From the NCBI RefSeq assembly GCF_003952345.1, contig NZ_CP034433.1:1860001-1924000 (forward strand): a DNA stretch of 64,000 bases, read 5' to 3'. Below the pieces are notes generated by a model that was given only the letters and a program-made list of their open reading frames with translations, searched no databases and was not told the origin of the DNA. Position 1 is the stretch's first letter, and each line of letters opens with the position of its first letter. The translations under genes and the position numbers were made by a program. The DNA is from Iodobacter ciconiae. GTDB lineage: Bacteria > Pseudomonadota > Gammaproteobacteria > Burkholderiales > Chitinibacteraceae. Below are positions 17,649 through 28,773 of the stretch, piece by piece.

Positions 17649-20600
17649 GTGGATATCCCCGGCTACAGTCTGAAAAACACACTGTATCAAGACATAACAG
17701 GAAGCATGCTGCGTGCCGTACGTGCTGATGGTACCGCCTGCATTTTGCGTATTGCATCGCTCCCCAGAGCCAGCATTACCTTAAATAGTGAACGTGATTT
17801 ACTTGATCAGCTCCAGACCCGGCATACGCCGCAGGTTCTTGATTTGTTCAAACATGGTGCATCAATGGTACTGGTTCTGAGCGATTGCCCGGGCCGTACC
17901 CTGGAAGACTTAATCAGTGAATCCGGACACAGCACCAGCACCACTCTTCAACTTGCCATTACCCTTGCCAGAAAACTTCAGCGGATGACGGCCATTGCAC
18001 AAGCGCTGGCTGTTTTACATGCCAGCGGCAAGCCTCACGGCAGGCTATGGCCCGATCACATCATCATCGCTCCCGATCACAGCGTCCGCTTTGTAGGTAT
18101 GGCAGATGGCGGCGAAACAGACCCGCAAAAACACCGTGCCGCTTATTTTTCTCCCGAACAGACCGGCCGCCTGCGCTCGGATGTTAACCCGCGCAGCGAC
18201 CTCTATACGCTAGGGGTTATCTGCTATCGCATGTTTACAGGGCAGCTTCCTTTTAACAGCAACGACACGCTGTCTTTAATTCACGCCCACCTAGCCAAAA
18301 TACCTACCTCGCCCACCGAGATTTCCGATACACCACAGGCGCTCTCCGCCATCATCATGAAGCTGCTGGAAAAAGTCCCGGAGAAACGCTATCACACAGC
18401 GGCGGGGCTGGCCCATGACTTGCAACGATGTACGGATCGCCTGTCAAACGGGCTCACTGCACCTTTCCCGCTGGGAGAAGATGATGAACCCGGTGTACTT
18501 CACCCGACCAATACGCTGTATGGCCGTGATTATCAAAGGCTGGGGCTGCTTGATGCCTTTGCCCGCAGCCAGTCTCAAGGAGCCGAAGTAGTCCTTATTT
18601 CCGGCTATTCAGGCATTGGCAAAAGCTCACTCGTGCAATCGCTCAGGCCCGACATCATGATGGCGGGCGGATTTTTTATTGAAGGAAAGTTCGATCAGTA
18701 CCAGCGCAGCATTCCCTACGCCGCACTATCGAGCGCTTTTGACAAACTCATCCGGCAGTGGCTGGCCGAACCCAATACAGATCACTGGAAAAAACGTGTG
18801 CTTGCGGCAGTGGGTAGCAATGCACAAATTTTGATTGACGCCATTCCGGCACTGCAATGGCTGATCGGCCCACAGCCCCCTGTTACCGAGCTGGGCCCGG
18901 CCGAGCTGCGCCATCGCTACAATAAAACGCTGATCGATTTTATTCAGGGCATATGCCACCGCCAGTCACCGCTGGTTTTATTTTTGGACGACTTACAATG
19001 GGCAGATACTGCCAGCCTGGATTTAATGGGCCAGCTGCTTACGAGTATCCACAATAAACACCTGCTACTGATTGGTGCTTATCGCAACACCGATGTGAGT
19101 ACCGGCCACCCCCTGCTTCTGGCCCAGGCAGAGTGGCAAACCCAGAATGTGCGCAGCACCCTGCTTGAGCTGGCCCCGCTCACCCCAGCCCAGGTAAACG
19201 AATTTTTAATTGATATCCTGCACACCGCCGAGCCCACTTTTTCACTGGCCAACCTCATCCATAAAAAAACGGGAGGCAACCCTTTTTTTATCGGTAAGCT
19301 GCTTCGCACACTGGTTGATGAAGAATTTATCTACTGGGACCGAGACTCACGCATGTGGATCTGGGATATCGGCCGCCTCGCCACACATAATGTAGCTGAG
19401 AACGTAGTTGATCTTGTTATCGAACAATTACACAGGCTGCCTGCCCATGTACAGGCGCTCGCCAGTGCCGCCGCCTGCTTTGGTAAATTATGTAATCTGA
19501 GTGATCTGGCCGCAATCACAGGACTCACTCAGGCAAAAGCCAATGAAAGCCTGCATGTTTTACGCCAGGCCGAGCTGATGACCGAAATACCCTGTGATGC
19601 GGGCAAACCCAGACAAATCCGCTTTATGCACGACAGGGTGCAACAAGCCGCTTACTCATTACTGAATGACACCGAACAACAGGAAACTCATTTACGTATT
19701 GCCCGCCACCTGGCCAGCAACCGGGTTGGCACACAATTTCAGGAACAGCTTTTCATTATTGCCCAGCAGTTTAGCGCAGGATTAAACGTTTTCTTACAAG
19801 CAGCAGATCCCGAGCAAAACCATTATTTAGCCGATTTATTCTTACAGACTGCCACCAAGGCCATTACCTCCGCGGCCTATACCAGCGCCAAGCAATTTGC
19901 AAATAATGCCCAGCGGCTTCTGAATGAAGACGAGCAGACCGACAACGACTATCCGCTACGCTTACGGCTACACTACACGCAGGCACAAGCGACCTTTCTT
20001 TCGGGAGATCTGGCCGGATCAGAAGAAATCATTCTTGCCACAATGCCGCAATTGCACACTGCAAGAGAAAAAGCAGAATTTCAAAATCTGCTCATTATTG
20101 GCAAAACCCTCAGTGCAGACTATCAAGGCGCAATTGAAGCGGGCAGAGAAGCACTCGAGCTTCTTGGCCTGGCCTGGCCCAATGACCCGGAAGCTGCATT
20201 TCGGGAAATACTGGCCAAAATTGAAGCGCTGATGAAAGAGCGCAGCCCGGCTGATCTGCTGCAATTGCCCGTACTAAGTGACCCTATCCAGCAGCTGATC
20301 CAAAAAACCCTCCTGAATCTGGATACCTCGACCTCTTTTGGGCACCCACGCTACTACCCTTTTATTATTTCACGCATGGTGCTGACTGCACTGGAACACG
20401 GCAACTCAATAGAAATCTGCAAGGGCTACGGCACGTTTGGTGTGTTATTAGGCAGCTTATTTGGCCAGTACCAGCGAGGCTTCGAGTTTGCCAGCCTGGG
20501 CTATCAGCTGATTAACCCGCTGGATGCACAAGCACTTAAATGCAAAACCGGCTGGCCCTATGCTGTTGGCTGTCTGCCCTGGGTCAGGCCACTGCATGAC

Positions 20601-23561
20601 TCACTCCCGCTGATTCAGGACAGTATCAATGCCGGACTGATGACAGGAGATCAACAGTTCACCGGCTATTTATACTGCGCAGATGTGCTGCATCGCTACA
20701 TCAGCGGCTTACCCCTGTCCAAACTGGATGAGCGGATCGAGCAAACATTGCAATCTTCGATTGCCAGCAAAAACCAATGGGCTATTGACACACTGAATGC
20801 CCTGCACTTCTCCGTACTGGCCTTTACCGCCGATGCATGGGATGGCAACACACCGAATGAAGCTATTTTTGTCCAGGAATGCGAGCAAAGAGACAGCCGC
20901 TCTTCCCTGTGTTTTTATCATATCTACCGCGCCCAGCGCATGCTCTTTGCCGGGCGCTACGAAGAAGTCATTTTACACGCCCGCCAAGGCGTCATGCTCA
21001 GCCGCTACATCATGGGCTTTATCGCCAACTTTGATGCACTGTGGTATTTGGCCATGGGGCTTGCCAATCGCACGCCCGGCAACAAAGAGCGCGAAGAAAT
21101 CAAGACACACCGCGAGCAGCTGGCCGCATGGAGTCATCATTGCCCGGCCAATTTCTCGCATAAATTACAGCTGCTTGACGCGCAGATTGCCCAGCTAAAC
21201 GGGCAACATGAAGTCGCACTTGCCTACTGCCACCAATCCGTCGCTGCAGCGCGCAACCAGGGTTTTACCCAGGATATTGCCCTGGCTGAAATCCACGCCT
21301 GCAAATTATGGGTTGAACATGGCTACCCTCTTTATGCCACTCACCATCTTAAAAACGCCATTTCCAGCCTTCAGCACTGGGGCGCTACAGGTTTGGCTAA
21401 ATCACTAAGTCACGAGTACAGCTCGGTCTGGCAGTTTATTCCGCCAGAAGAAGATATCTTCCATGGCCGCCCTCTCTCCTCTGCCGGCGTATTAAAAGCA
21501 TCACAAGCTATCGCAAGCGAGCTGGCACTGGACCCGCTGCTGGTTCGTTTAACCGAGCTGATGATCGAGAGCGCGGGGGCCACAATGGGCGCTCTGATTC
21601 TGGCTGAAGACGGGCAGCCACGGCTTAAAACAGTCGGAATCATCGAAAACAACACCATTACCGTACGCCCCAGAAACAGCCTGAGCCTGCCGGTGGCCGC
21701 CTCTATTTTGCAATACGTATGGCGCACATTAGAAACGGTCGCTCTGGATGATGCAGGCCTGGACGAGCGTTTTCAACGCGATTCTTATGTGCATAACACC
21801 CGGGTGAAATCAGTATTATGCGGCCCGATTATCAAGCAAGGCGTACTTCTTGGCGTTTACTATCTGGAAAACCCGCTGGCAGCAGGCACCTTCACCTCCG
21901 CCAGGCAGGAAGTGATCCATGCCTTGTCAGCGCAAGCTGCAATTTCCATGGAAAACGCCCGGCTTTATGATGAACTGGAAAGCCGGGTAGAAATCCGTAC
22001 CCAGGAACTCAGCGCAGTAAACCAGCATCTGGAAAATGAACTGGCAGAAAGAAACCGCATCGAAAAAGCCCTGAGAGAAAGCGAATCCCGTTTTCGTGCC
22101 ATTGTTGAAAGCATGCTGACGGGGTATATGAAAACGGAGCTTGGCAGTGGCAAAATCCTCGCTATTAACTCGGCGATGCTCGATATCCTTGGTGTAAGCA
22201 GTGCCGAAGCCCTGCTTGGCCAGAGCGCGCTGTGTTTTTTTGAAAATGTGCAGGAACAAAAACAACTGCAAGAAATGATACTCAAGCATGAAAGGGTCAG
22301 CCGCTACGCCATTAAGATTCGCAACAGCAATGGCAAGATACTGGATGTGCTCACCACCAGCCGCCTGCTTTACAACACCGAAGGCGAGCCGCGTCATATC
22401 GAAGCCACCATGATGGATATCACCGAGCTCAATCAGGCAAAAGAAGAAGCAGAGGCCGCGACCAAAGCCAAAAGTGCATTTCTAGCCAATATGAGCCATG
22501 AAATTCGCACACCACTCAATGCCATTCACGGTATTGCCCATTTAATGAAACACACGAATTTAGATGAAAGGCAAAACGACTATCTCTCCAAACTGACTCA
22601 GTCTACCAACACCTTAATTGCGCTGATTGATGACATTCTTGATTTTTCAAAAATAGAGGCCGAACGCCTCAATCTGGAAAACGAAACCTTCTCATGCCGC
22701 AACATTATGACTCAGGTTGTCTCGCTGCTTCGCTTCAGAGCAGAAGAAAAAGGGCTGACTCTCTCTCTGATTCTGCCCGATCAGTTCGCAGAATGGCGCA
22801 AAGGGGACGCTTTACGTTTAACACAGATTCTGATTAATTTACTGGGAAATGCTATTAAATTTACCCAGCAAGGCAGCGTACAACTGGAGCTTCGCTGCCT
22901 GAATGAAACGCAGCTGCTTTTTACGATTACCGATCAGGGAATCGGCATGAATGCCGAGCAGATCAGCCGGCTTTTTCAGCCCTTTATTCAAGCGGACAAC
23001 TCGACAACAAGACAATTTGGCGGCACAGGACTGGGTTTATCCATCAGTAAAAAACTGGCCAATCTGATGGGAGGAGATATCACCGTCAGCAGTCAGCCCG
23101 GTATGGGCAGCCAGTTTAGCTTTAGTCTGGATTTAGCCATTGCAACAGAAAACGCCGAAGTGCAGTTTGCTGATAGTGCCGAGCAAACCATGAGCTTTGA
23201 AGGTAAACATATTCTGGTTGTTGACGATGTGGCTATTAACCGTCTGGTGGCACGTGAGCTGTTATCGCTGCTGAAAATCAGCTGCGATGAAGCAAATAAC
23301 GGCGAAGAAGCACTCAATAAACTAAAAGGCCATCACTACGATCTGGTCTTTATGGATTTACAAATGCCCATCATGGATGGCCTTGAAGCCACCCGGAAAA
23401 TGCGGGCCAGAGGCGATACCACCCCAGTCATTGCCCTGACCGCAGATGCGCTGGAATCTCACAAAAAAACCTGTGCCGAAGTCGGCATGGATGACCACCT
23501 GGCCAAACCTATCATTCCTTTACAGCTCAATACCCTGTTAAAAAAATGGCTGCAGCATTAA
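17649..23561 (+). CDS. Giant hybrid sensor kinase: pseudokinase-AAA-TPR-GAF-PAS-HK-REC
   Basis: About 1970 residues. Order: Ser/Thr-kinase-like domain (1-270), AAA/STAND-type ATPase (Walker [10 protein letters not shown] near 318; DDLQWAD Walker B), long helical TPR-like region (about 650-1260), GAF (1290-1437), PAS (1478-1594), HisKA with His1617 ([11 protein letters not shown]), HATPase, and receiver with phosphoacceptor D1903 (VFMDLQMP). The start GTG 17649 gives [13 protein letters not shown], matching the usual N-terminus of this architecture; an ATG at 17577 would add 24 residues. The kinase-like domain lacks the catalytic Asp (HGRLWPDH in place of HRDxxPxN) and DFG (FVGMADGG), so it is probably a pseudokinase. 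No HPt domain. Predicted cytoplasmic. Confidence 0.88.
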   Translation: MDIPGYSLKNTLYQDITGSMLRAVRADGTACILRIASLPRASITLNSERDLLDQLQTRHTPQVLDLFKHGASMVLVLSDCPGRTLEDLISESGHSTSTTLQLAITLARKLQRMTAIAQALAVLHASGKPHGRLWPDHIIIAPDHSVRFVGMADGGETDPQKHRAAYFSPEQTGRLRSDVNPRSDLYTLGVICYRMFTGQLPFNSNDTLSLIHAHLAKIPTSPTEISDTPQALSAIIMKLLEKVPEKRYHTAAGLAHDLQRCTDRLSNGLTAPFPLGEDDEPGVLHPTNTLYGRDYQRLGLLDAFARSQSQGAEVVLISGYSGIGKSSLVQSLRPDIMMAGGFFIEGKFDQYQRSIPYAALSSAFDKLIRQWLAEPNTDHWKKRVLAAVGSNAQILIDAIPALQWLIGPQPPVTELGPAELRHRYNKTLIDFIQGICHRQSPLVLFLDDLQWADTASLDLMGQLLTSIHNKHLLLIGAYRNTDVSTGHPLLLAQAEWQTQNVRSTLLELAPLTPAQVNEFLIDILHTAEPTFSLANLIHKKTGGNPFFIGKLLRTLVDEEFIYWDRDSRMWIWDIGRLATHNVAENVVDLVIEQLHRLPAHVQALASAAACFGKLCNLSDLAAITGLTQAKANESLHVLRQAELMTEIPCDAGKPRQIRFMHDRVQQAAYSLLNDTEQQETHLRIARHLASNRVGTQFQEQLFIIAQQFSAGLNVFLQAADPEQNHYLADLFLQTATKAITSAAYTSAKQFANNAQRLLNEDEQTDNDYPLRLRLHYTQAQATFLSGDLAGSEEIILATMPQLHTAREKAEFQNLLIIGKTLSADYQGAIEAGREALELLGLAWPNDPEAAFREILAKIEALMKERSPADLLQLPVLSDPIQQLIQKTLLNLDTSTSFGHPRYYPFIISRMVLTALEHGNSIEICKGYGTFGVLLGSLFGQYQRGFEFASLGYQLINPLDAQALKCKTGWPYAVGCLPWVRPLHDSLPLIQDSINAGLMTGDQQFTGYLYCADVLHRYISGLPLSKLDERIEQTLQSSIASKNQWAIDTLNALHFSVLAFTADAWDGNTPNEAIFVQECEQRDSRSSLCFYHIYRAQRMLFAGRYEEVILHARQGVMLSRYIMGFIANFDALWYLAMGLANRTPGNKEREEIKTHREQLAAWSHHCPANFSHKLQLLDAQIAQLNGQHEVALAYCHQSVAAARNQGFTQDIALAEIHACKLWVEHGYPLYATHHLKNAISSLQHWGATGLAKSLSHEYSSVWQFIPPEEDIFHGRPLSSAGVLKASQAIASELALDPLLVRLTELMIESAGATMGALILAEDGQPRLKTVGIIENNTITVRPRNSLSLPVAASILQYVWRTLETVALDDAGLDERFQRDSYVHNTRVKSVLCGPIIKQGVLLGVYYLENPLAAGTFTSARQEVIHALSAQAAISMENARLYDELESRVEIRTQELSAVNQHLENELAERNRIEKALRESESRFRAIVESMLTGYMKTELGSGKILAINSAMLDILGVSSAEALLGQSALCFFENVQEQKQLQEMILKHERVSRYAIKIRNSNGKILDVLTTSRLLYNTEGEPRHIEATMMDITELNQAKEEAEAATKAKSAFLANMSHEIRTPLNAIHGIAHLMKHTNLDERQNDYLSKLTQSTNTLIALIDDILDFSKIEAERLNLENETFSCRNIMTQVVSLLRFRAEEKGLTLSLILPDQFAEWRKGDALRLTQILINLLGNAIKFTQQGSVQLELRCLNETQLLFTITDQGIGMNAEQISRLFQPFIQADNSTTRQFGGTGLGLSISKKLANLMGGDITVSSQPGMGSQFSFSLDLAIATENAEVQFADSAEQTMSFEGKHILVVDDVAINRLVARELLSLLKISCDEANNGEEALNKLKGHHYDLVFMDLQMPIMDGLEATRKMRARGDTTPVIALTADALESHKKTCAEVGMDDHLAKPIIPLQLNTLLKKWLQH

Positions 23562-23582
23562 AAACCACCCGGGGGAGCGAAA

Positions 23583-24047
23583 TTAATGGGCGCAGCGCTC
23601 CGGCAAGCTACGGATTGCATCTGCATTTGAAGGTGAAAACACCATTTCGGCAGCCTGCAACCAGCTGACCCATTTAAAACGGCGATGCTCTCCTTTGGCC
23701 AGTGTCACAGCCATCGGGCTGGGCACTTCCAGGCTAAAGACATGCTCGGTGTTATGCGTCGTGCCAGGAGCATAGCGATGACGCCAGATTTCAAAAATCT
23801 CGAAATCATGGCTTTGCTGCCAATTGCGTAATGCATACAGGGCGGTATCAATACCGGTCTCTTCAAAGACCTCACGGCGGGCCGTTTGCTCCAGTGATTC
23901 ATCACCCTCCCGGCTGCCCGTTACCGATTGCCAGGCCTCGTTAAAATCAACCCGCTCCATCAAAAGCACCTGCAGATCAGGCGTATGAATCACAATCAGA
24001 GCAGACACCGCTTGCTTGTAAGGCGTTACTGAAGTTGGAGTAGTCAT
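23583..24047 (-). CDS. nudB: Dihydroneopterin triphosphate diphosphatase NudB
   Basis: Nudix hydrolase of 154 residues acting in folate synthesis. The Nudix box is present (G-X5-E-X7-REVFEETGI). The flanks ERVDFNEAWQSVTGS and HNTEHVFSLEVP, with the C-terminal HRRFKWVSWLQA, are the NudB subfamily pattern. Convergent with the hybrid kinase with only 21 bp between stops. Confidence 0.9.
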   Translation of the reverse strand: MTTPTSVTPYKQAVSALIVIHTPDLQVLLMERVDFNEAWQSVTGSREGDESLEQTARREVFEETGIDTALYALRNWQQSHDFEIFEIWRHRYAPGTTHNTEHVFSLEVPSPMAVTLAKGEHRRFKWVSWLQAAEMVFSPSNADAIRSLPERCAH

Positions 24048-24252
24048 AGGAAGTACGCAGGCTGTTGAAGGGCAAAGCTTAAACCATGCAGGCGCCCGCT
24101 CACAACTACAGAAGAGATGTCAGTTTGAAATAAAGAACCCAAAATATTGCCTTATTACGCTTTACTTCGAACACACCCCAAGCTCAGAATCATTTCCATG
24201 AAAAACCGCCTGCCGCGCTACAATCGCGGCCTGAATAGATTGTTGAGCCCCT

Positions 24253-25461
24253 ATGTTTGATGCCCACGCCCTGCGCGCCCAGTTTCCGCTCCTGCAGCTC
24301 GCACCCGAGCTGATTTACCTTGATAACGCCGCCACCACGCAAAAACCTTTGGTGGTACTGGATGCCGAGCGCCATTTCTATGAAACAGCCAATGCCAATG
24401 TGCACCGTGGTTCATACCGCCTTGCCGTGGCGGCCACCGATGCTTTTGAAGGGGCCAGAGCCAGCGTGGCACGCTTTATCAACGCAGCTTCCAGCAATGA
24501 AGTTGTTTTCACCCGTGGCACAACCGAAGCGATCAATTTAGTGGCACAAAGCTGGGGAGCGACTTACCTGCAAGCCGGTGACGAAATTTTACTCAGCACA
24601 CTGGAGCACCACGCCAATATCGTGCCCTGGCAGATGCTGGCCGCGCGTTGCGGCGCAATCATCAAACCGGTGCGTTTACTTGATGATGGCAGCCTGGATA
24701 TCGGGCATTTTCATGCTCTGCTCTCGGATAAAACCAGGCTGGTCGGCCTGGCTCATATTTCCAATGCCATTGGCAGCGAGCTGCCTGTCGCGGATTTAAT
24801 CACGGCAGCGCATCATGTGGGCGCTAAAGTATTGATTGATGGTGCACAGGCTGCGGCACACAAAATAATCGATGTACAGGCACTGAATGCCGATTTTTAC
24901 GTGTTCTCCAGCCACAAAGCATACGGCCCGACCGGTGTTGGCGCGCTCTGGGCCAGAGCCGAAATTCTGTCCAGCATGCCGCCATGGCAAGGTGGCGGCG
25001 AAATGATAGAGCACGTTTCTTTTGAAAACACCCGCTACGCCCCGGCTCCGGCCCGCTTTGAAGCCGGCACGCCTGCCATTGCCCAGGCCATTGGCTTTGC
25101 GGCTGCTTTGGACTGGTTATCCGCCCAGGACCGCCCTGCCATTGCTCTGCATGAGAAAGCATTGCGCCTGCAACTGGAGCAGGGTCTTAGCCAGATTGAT
25201 GGCCTGCGCGTTATCGGTAGTGCCGCACAGAAAGGCCCTATCGTTTCAATCGCTTTTAGCGATGCCCACCCTTACGATGTGGCCCAGTTTCTGGACGCCA
25301 GAAATATCGCCGTGCGCGTAGGCAACCACTGTGCCCAGCCACTACTGAGCAGCCTAGGGCTCAAAGGCACCTTAAGGGCGTCCTTTGCCTCCTACAATAC
25401 CAGCGCTGATGTAGAAGCACTCCTGGCGGCCCTAAGCGAAACATTAGAGCTGCTGGCTTAA
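24253..25461 (+). CDS. csdA: Cysteine desulfurase (SufS/CsdA class)
   Basis: PLP-dependent enzyme of 402 residues releasing sulfur from cysteine for Fe-S and other cofactors. PLP lysine K222 in SSHKAYGPTG, active cysteine C360 in GNHCAQPL followed by the class II pattern RASFASYNT. The gene is followed 38 bp downstream by a SufE partner and no other suf genes, so the CsdA-CsdE arrangement is more likely than a full SUF operon. Confidence 0.9.
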   Translation: MFDAHALRAQFPLLQLAPELIYLDNAATTQKPLVVLDAERHFYETANANVHRGSYRLAVAATDAFEGARASVARFINAASSNEVVFTRGTTEAINLVAQSWGATYLQAGDEILLSTLEHHANIVPWQMLAARCGAIIKPVRLLDDGSLDIGHFHALLSDKTRLVGLAHISNAIGSELPVADLITAAHHVGAKVLIDGAQAAAHKIIDVQALNADFYVFSSHKAYGPTGVGALWARAEILSSMPPWQGGGEMIEHVSFENTRYAPAPARFEAGTPAIAQAIGFAAALDWLSAQDRPAIALHEKALRLQLEQGLSQIDGLRVIGSAAQKGPIVSIAFSDAHPYDVAQFLDARNIAVRVGNHCAQPLLSSLGLKGTLRASFASYNTSADVEALLAALSETLELLA

Positions 25462-25499
25462 AACCCTCACCACAGAATCAGGCTGTACGGACAGATTCC

Positions 25500-25904
25500 A
25501 TGAATAAAGATGAAATAGAAACCAGGCTAGCCAGCGCTCATGGCTGGGAAGGTAAAAATCGCTTGCTTGTGCAGCTTGCGCGCGAGCTACCCCCCTTGCC
25601 TGCCGAAGAATTAAACGAAGAAAATCGTATTGTTGGCTGTGAAAGCACAGCCTGGTTAAAAGTCAGCTGGCAAGGTGAATATATCCAATTGGCAGCTGAC
25701 AGCGAATCGCGCATTGTGAAAGGCTTACTTGTTTTGCTGATGGCGGCTTACCAGGGAAAAACACGCCAGGAAATCAGTCATTTTGACTGTGAAGCCTGGC
25801 TGATTGCTCTGGGATTAACCCGTTTTCTGTCTGCATCCCGTGGTAATGGAGTAAAGGCCATAATCGGTAAAATTCACAAGGCAATTATTACTACCCCGCA
25901 TTGA
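25500..25904 (+). CDS. csdE: SufE/CsdE sulfur acceptor
   Basis: 134-residue SufE-family protein that accepts persulfide from the desulfurase on Cys47 (IVGCEST). The family C-terminal pattern LGLTRFLSASRGNGVKAII is present. Pairs with the preceding desulfurase gene. Confidence 0.9.
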   Translation: MNKDEIETRLASAHGWEGKNRLLVQLARELPPLPAEELNEENRIVGCESTAWLKVSWQGEYIQLAADSESRIVKGLLVLLMAAYQGKTRQEISHFDCEAWLIALGLTRFLSASRGNGVKAIIGKIHKAIITTPH

Positions 25905-25956
25905 CGCCATTTATTAGCAAAGTATTCTGTCATCCCTCGTACACAAGGAAGATTTA

Positions 25957-26706
25957 ATGAAAAAGTTACGCCAGTTAGTTGCAGCTTTAATCACCAGCAG
26001 TGTAATGGTTATGCCCGCATTGGCCGCAGAGCGTGTACTGACCGTCGGTACGGATGCCACATTTGCGCCGTTTGAAACCCTGAACAAAAAACAAGAAGTT
26101 GTAGGGTTTGACGCAGATCTGATCCAGGCAGTGGCCAGCAAGGCCGGTATGCAGGTCAAACTGATTAATACCCCCTGGGAAGGGTTATTTGCCGGGCTAA
26201 ATAATGGCGAGCGGGATATCGTCATTGCAGCTGTGACCATCACGCCTGAACGCCAGAAATCGATGGATTTCACAGCACTTTACTTTGAAGCCAAACAATT
26301 AATCGTTGTTTCTGCTAAAAGCCCGATTACAAAATTGGCTGATCTGAAAACAAAAAAAATGGCCGTACAAAATGGCACCACCGGCGATATCGTAGCGCAA
26401 AAACACTTTGGTAAAGGTAATACCAATATTCGTCGCTATGAATCCATTGTGCTAGCCTTGCAAGAGCTGAAATCCGGCGGCGTAGATGCTGTGATCGGTG
26501 ACAATAGCGTGGTTAAAAACTATCTGATCAACAATCCGAACTCAGGCTTTAAACTGATTGACGACACCAGCTTTGATAAAGAGTTTTATGGTATTGCCGT
26601 CAAAAAGGGCAATACAGCGCTATTAGCTAAGCTCAATAAAGGCCTGGCCGATGTTAAGGCTGATGGCTCTTACCAAAAGATTTACAGCAAATACTTCGGC
26701 AAATAA
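25957..26706 (+). CDS. Amino-acid ABC transporter substrate-binding protein
   Basis: Periplasmic solute-binding protein of 249 residues, family 3 (polar amino acids). Cleavable signal peptide ending ALAA-E near residue 23, then LTVGTDATFAPFE, GFDADLI and VIGDNSVVKNYL motifs typical of arginine/lysine/glutamine binders. No permease or ATPase gene is adjacent, so it is either monocistronic or serves a transporter elsewhere. A strong terminator follows. Confidence 0.88.
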   Translation: MKKLRQLVAALITSSVMVMPALAAERVLTVGTDATFAPFETLNKKQEVVGFDADLIQAVASKAGMQVKLINTPWEGLFAGLNNGERDIVIAAVTITPERQKSMDFTALYFEAKQLIVVSAKSPITKLADLKTKKMAVQNGTTGDIVAQKHFGKGNTNIRRYESIVLALQELKSGGVDAVIGDNSVVKNYLINNPNSGFKLIDDTSFDKEFYGIAVKKGNTALLAKLNKGLADVKADGSYQKIYSKYFGK

Positions 26707-26721
26707 TCAGCCTTGCTGCAT

Positions 26722-26751
26722 AAAAAAATCGCCCTGCGGGGCGATTTTTTT
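26722..26751 (+). terminator. Rho-independent terminator after binding protein
   Basis: Perfect inverted repeat AAAAAAATCGCCC-tgcg-GGGCGATTTTTTT with A and T runs on both sides; may also serve the convergent UbiB-family gene. Confidence 0.9.
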
Positions 26752-26800
26752 ATATCGGAAATACCTTAAATATAAAATACAGCGATCATAATAAAAACCA

Positions 26801-28486
26801 CTAAATCTCTTCCTTTCCCGATATCCAGATGGATAACACCAGCCAGATCGTATTCAATACCGCCAGTACAAAACCAATAACCCCCAATAGCGGCAAGCCA
26901 AAAATCATAGGGCCAGCCTGCACCGTCATCACAATAGATGAACCAATAATCAACGCGCCCGTCACAATCCCCATCGTCAGGCGATTGGCACTACGGGTAA
27001 TTTGCTGACCAAAGTGATCCAGCCGTTTTAAATCCAGATCAATGCGTAAATTGCCGCGCCGTGCCTGTTTAATCAATTTGCCAATATCTCTGGGCAAACC
27101 GCTCAATAATTGTACAGCTTCAAATACACCTTCTTTACTTCGCTTCATTAATGCACGCGGACTAAAACGCGCCAGAATAACCTCTTTTACAAAGGGCGTT
27201 AAATGCGTCACCATCTGAAAATCTGGATCAAGCTGTCTGCCCAATCCTTCAAGCGTAATTAACGCCTTAAATAATAAGGTTAAATCGGAAGGGAGCATAA
27301 TCTGATGCTCACGCATCATTTGCGCAATATCGTTTAGTAAATGACCAAAGCGAATATCTTTTAAAGCAAGGTTTTCATAATCAAACATGAATCCGGCAAT
27401 GTCGGCAGTGAATTTTTCTTCATCCACCACCGTGTCCCCCGTCCACTCCAGCAATACATTTAAAATAGCGTACTCATCGCGCTGTGCCAATGCAGCTAAT
27501 AAATCAACAATTTGATCTCGACGCGGATGGGGTAAACGACCAACCATACCAAAATCCAGAAAGGCAATTTGATTATCCGGCAAATACTTTACATTACCCG
27601 GATGCGGGTCCGCATGAAAATAACCATCAATTAACACCATTTTAAGTACGGCATCCGCACCACGCGATGCCAAAATACAGCGATCCAGCCCCGCAGCATC
27701 CACCCCGGATAAATCATTACCCGCCATCCCGGCAATATAGCTTTGCACATTCAGGCTTTCGGATGTCCATTCCCAATAGACTTTAGGAATAACAATATCC
27801 TGGTGCAATTTAAAATTTTGCGCAAAACGCTCTGAGTTTCTGGCCTCGGTTAAAAAATTTAATTCACGGCGCAAAGATTTAGAAAACTCTTCGGCAATTT
27901 TAACCGGCTGATAGCGGCGGGATTCAGTGAATTCAAATTCCATTAGTGAAGCAATATGCCGCAAAATGCGTAAATCGGCTTCAATTTTAGGAATAATACC
28001 GGGGCGGCGAATTTTTAATACCACCTCGCTACCATCAAATAATCTAGCCCGATGTACCTGTGCAATAGAGGCCGCGCCTACCGGATTGGGGTCGAGCTCC
28101 AGAAAAATACCGGCAGGATCCTGCCCCAGTAAAGCAGTTAATTCAGGCAGAATCAGTGCAAAATCAACCGGCGGCACATTGCTTTGCAGCTTTTCAAATT
28201 CGGCAATCCACTCTGGCGGAAACATGTCCACCCTTGTTGCCAGCACTTGTCCCAGCTTCACAAAAGCCGGGCCCAGCTCTTCCAGAGCACGGCGCACCCG
28301 CACGGGAGATTCGAGCAGCTCGGTCTCATAATTGCCCGGCAAATGCAGGAAATCGCTGGCCCGCTCTAATCCTTTGGATAAGCCCAGCCTCTGTACTAAA
28401 TTCCCCAAACCATGCCGCACCAATACAGCGACTATTTCGCGCACACGCGGCAAATCACGCATGACAGTAAATGTTTCCTTCAGCAT
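26801..28486 (-). CDS. ABC1/UbiB-family atypical kinase
   Basis: 561 residues from ATG 28486 (MLKETFTVMRDLPRV, the usual start of this group); an in-frame TTG at 28540 would add 18 residues. Seen: the ABC1 KxGQ motif (AFVKLGQVLATR), Ala-rich loop region (PVGAASIAQVHRA), VVLKIRRPG lysine, FHADPHPGN and FLDFGMVG catalytic/metal motifs, and two C-terminal TM helices. UbiB relatives support ubiquinone synthesis or extraction; the locus is not the classical ubiE-ubiJ-ubiB operon, so the specific role is uncertain. Confidence 0.85.
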   Translation of the reverse strand: MLKETFTVMRDLPRVREIVAVLVRHGLGNLVQRLGLSKGLERASDFLHLPGNYETELLESPVRVRRALEELGPAFVKLGQVLATRVDMFPPEWIAEFEKLQSNVPPVDFALILPELTALLGQDPAGIFLELDPNPVGAASIAQVHRARLFDGSEVVLKIRRPGIIPKIEADLRILRHIASLMEFEFTESRRYQPVKIAEEFSKSLRRELNFLTEARNSERFAQNFKLHQDIVIPKVYWEWTSESLNVQSYIAGMAGNDLSGVDAAGLDRCILASRGADAVLKMVLIDGYFHADPHPGNVKYLPDNQIAFLDFGMVGRLPHPRRDQIVDLLAALAQRDEYAILNVLLEWTGDTVVDEEKFTADIAGFMFDYENLALKDIRFGHLLNDIAQMMREHQIMLPSDLTLLFKALITLEGLGRQLDPDFQMVTHLTPFVKEVILARFSPRALMKRSKEGVFEAVQLLSGLPRDIGKLIKQARRGNLRIDLDLKRLDHFGQQITRSANRLTMGIVTGALIIGSSIVMTVQAGPMIFGLPLLGVIGFVLAVLNTIWLVLSIWISGKEEI

Positions 28487-28773
28487 TGAACAATCCGCAA
28501 AGAGATAAGAACGCCAGCTCCTTTTATCATAAATGCGCAAAGCAGTCCGCTAACTCTGCAGCAATCTGCCGGGCAAACCCATAATTACCTCTTTTTTACC
28601 ACAAAGAATCATCAGCGCTAAGCAAACCTTATATTCATTTGCCCATACCCAATTCGCGCAAGTATTCCATTTTTCCAACTCAGGTGAACATGCTAGTATT
28701 AGCGCCTGCTTTTAAAGCCCCTATAAACCAGAGTTGGCCCAGGTCAATCCGATAAAGAGCCCATATTCCGCAC

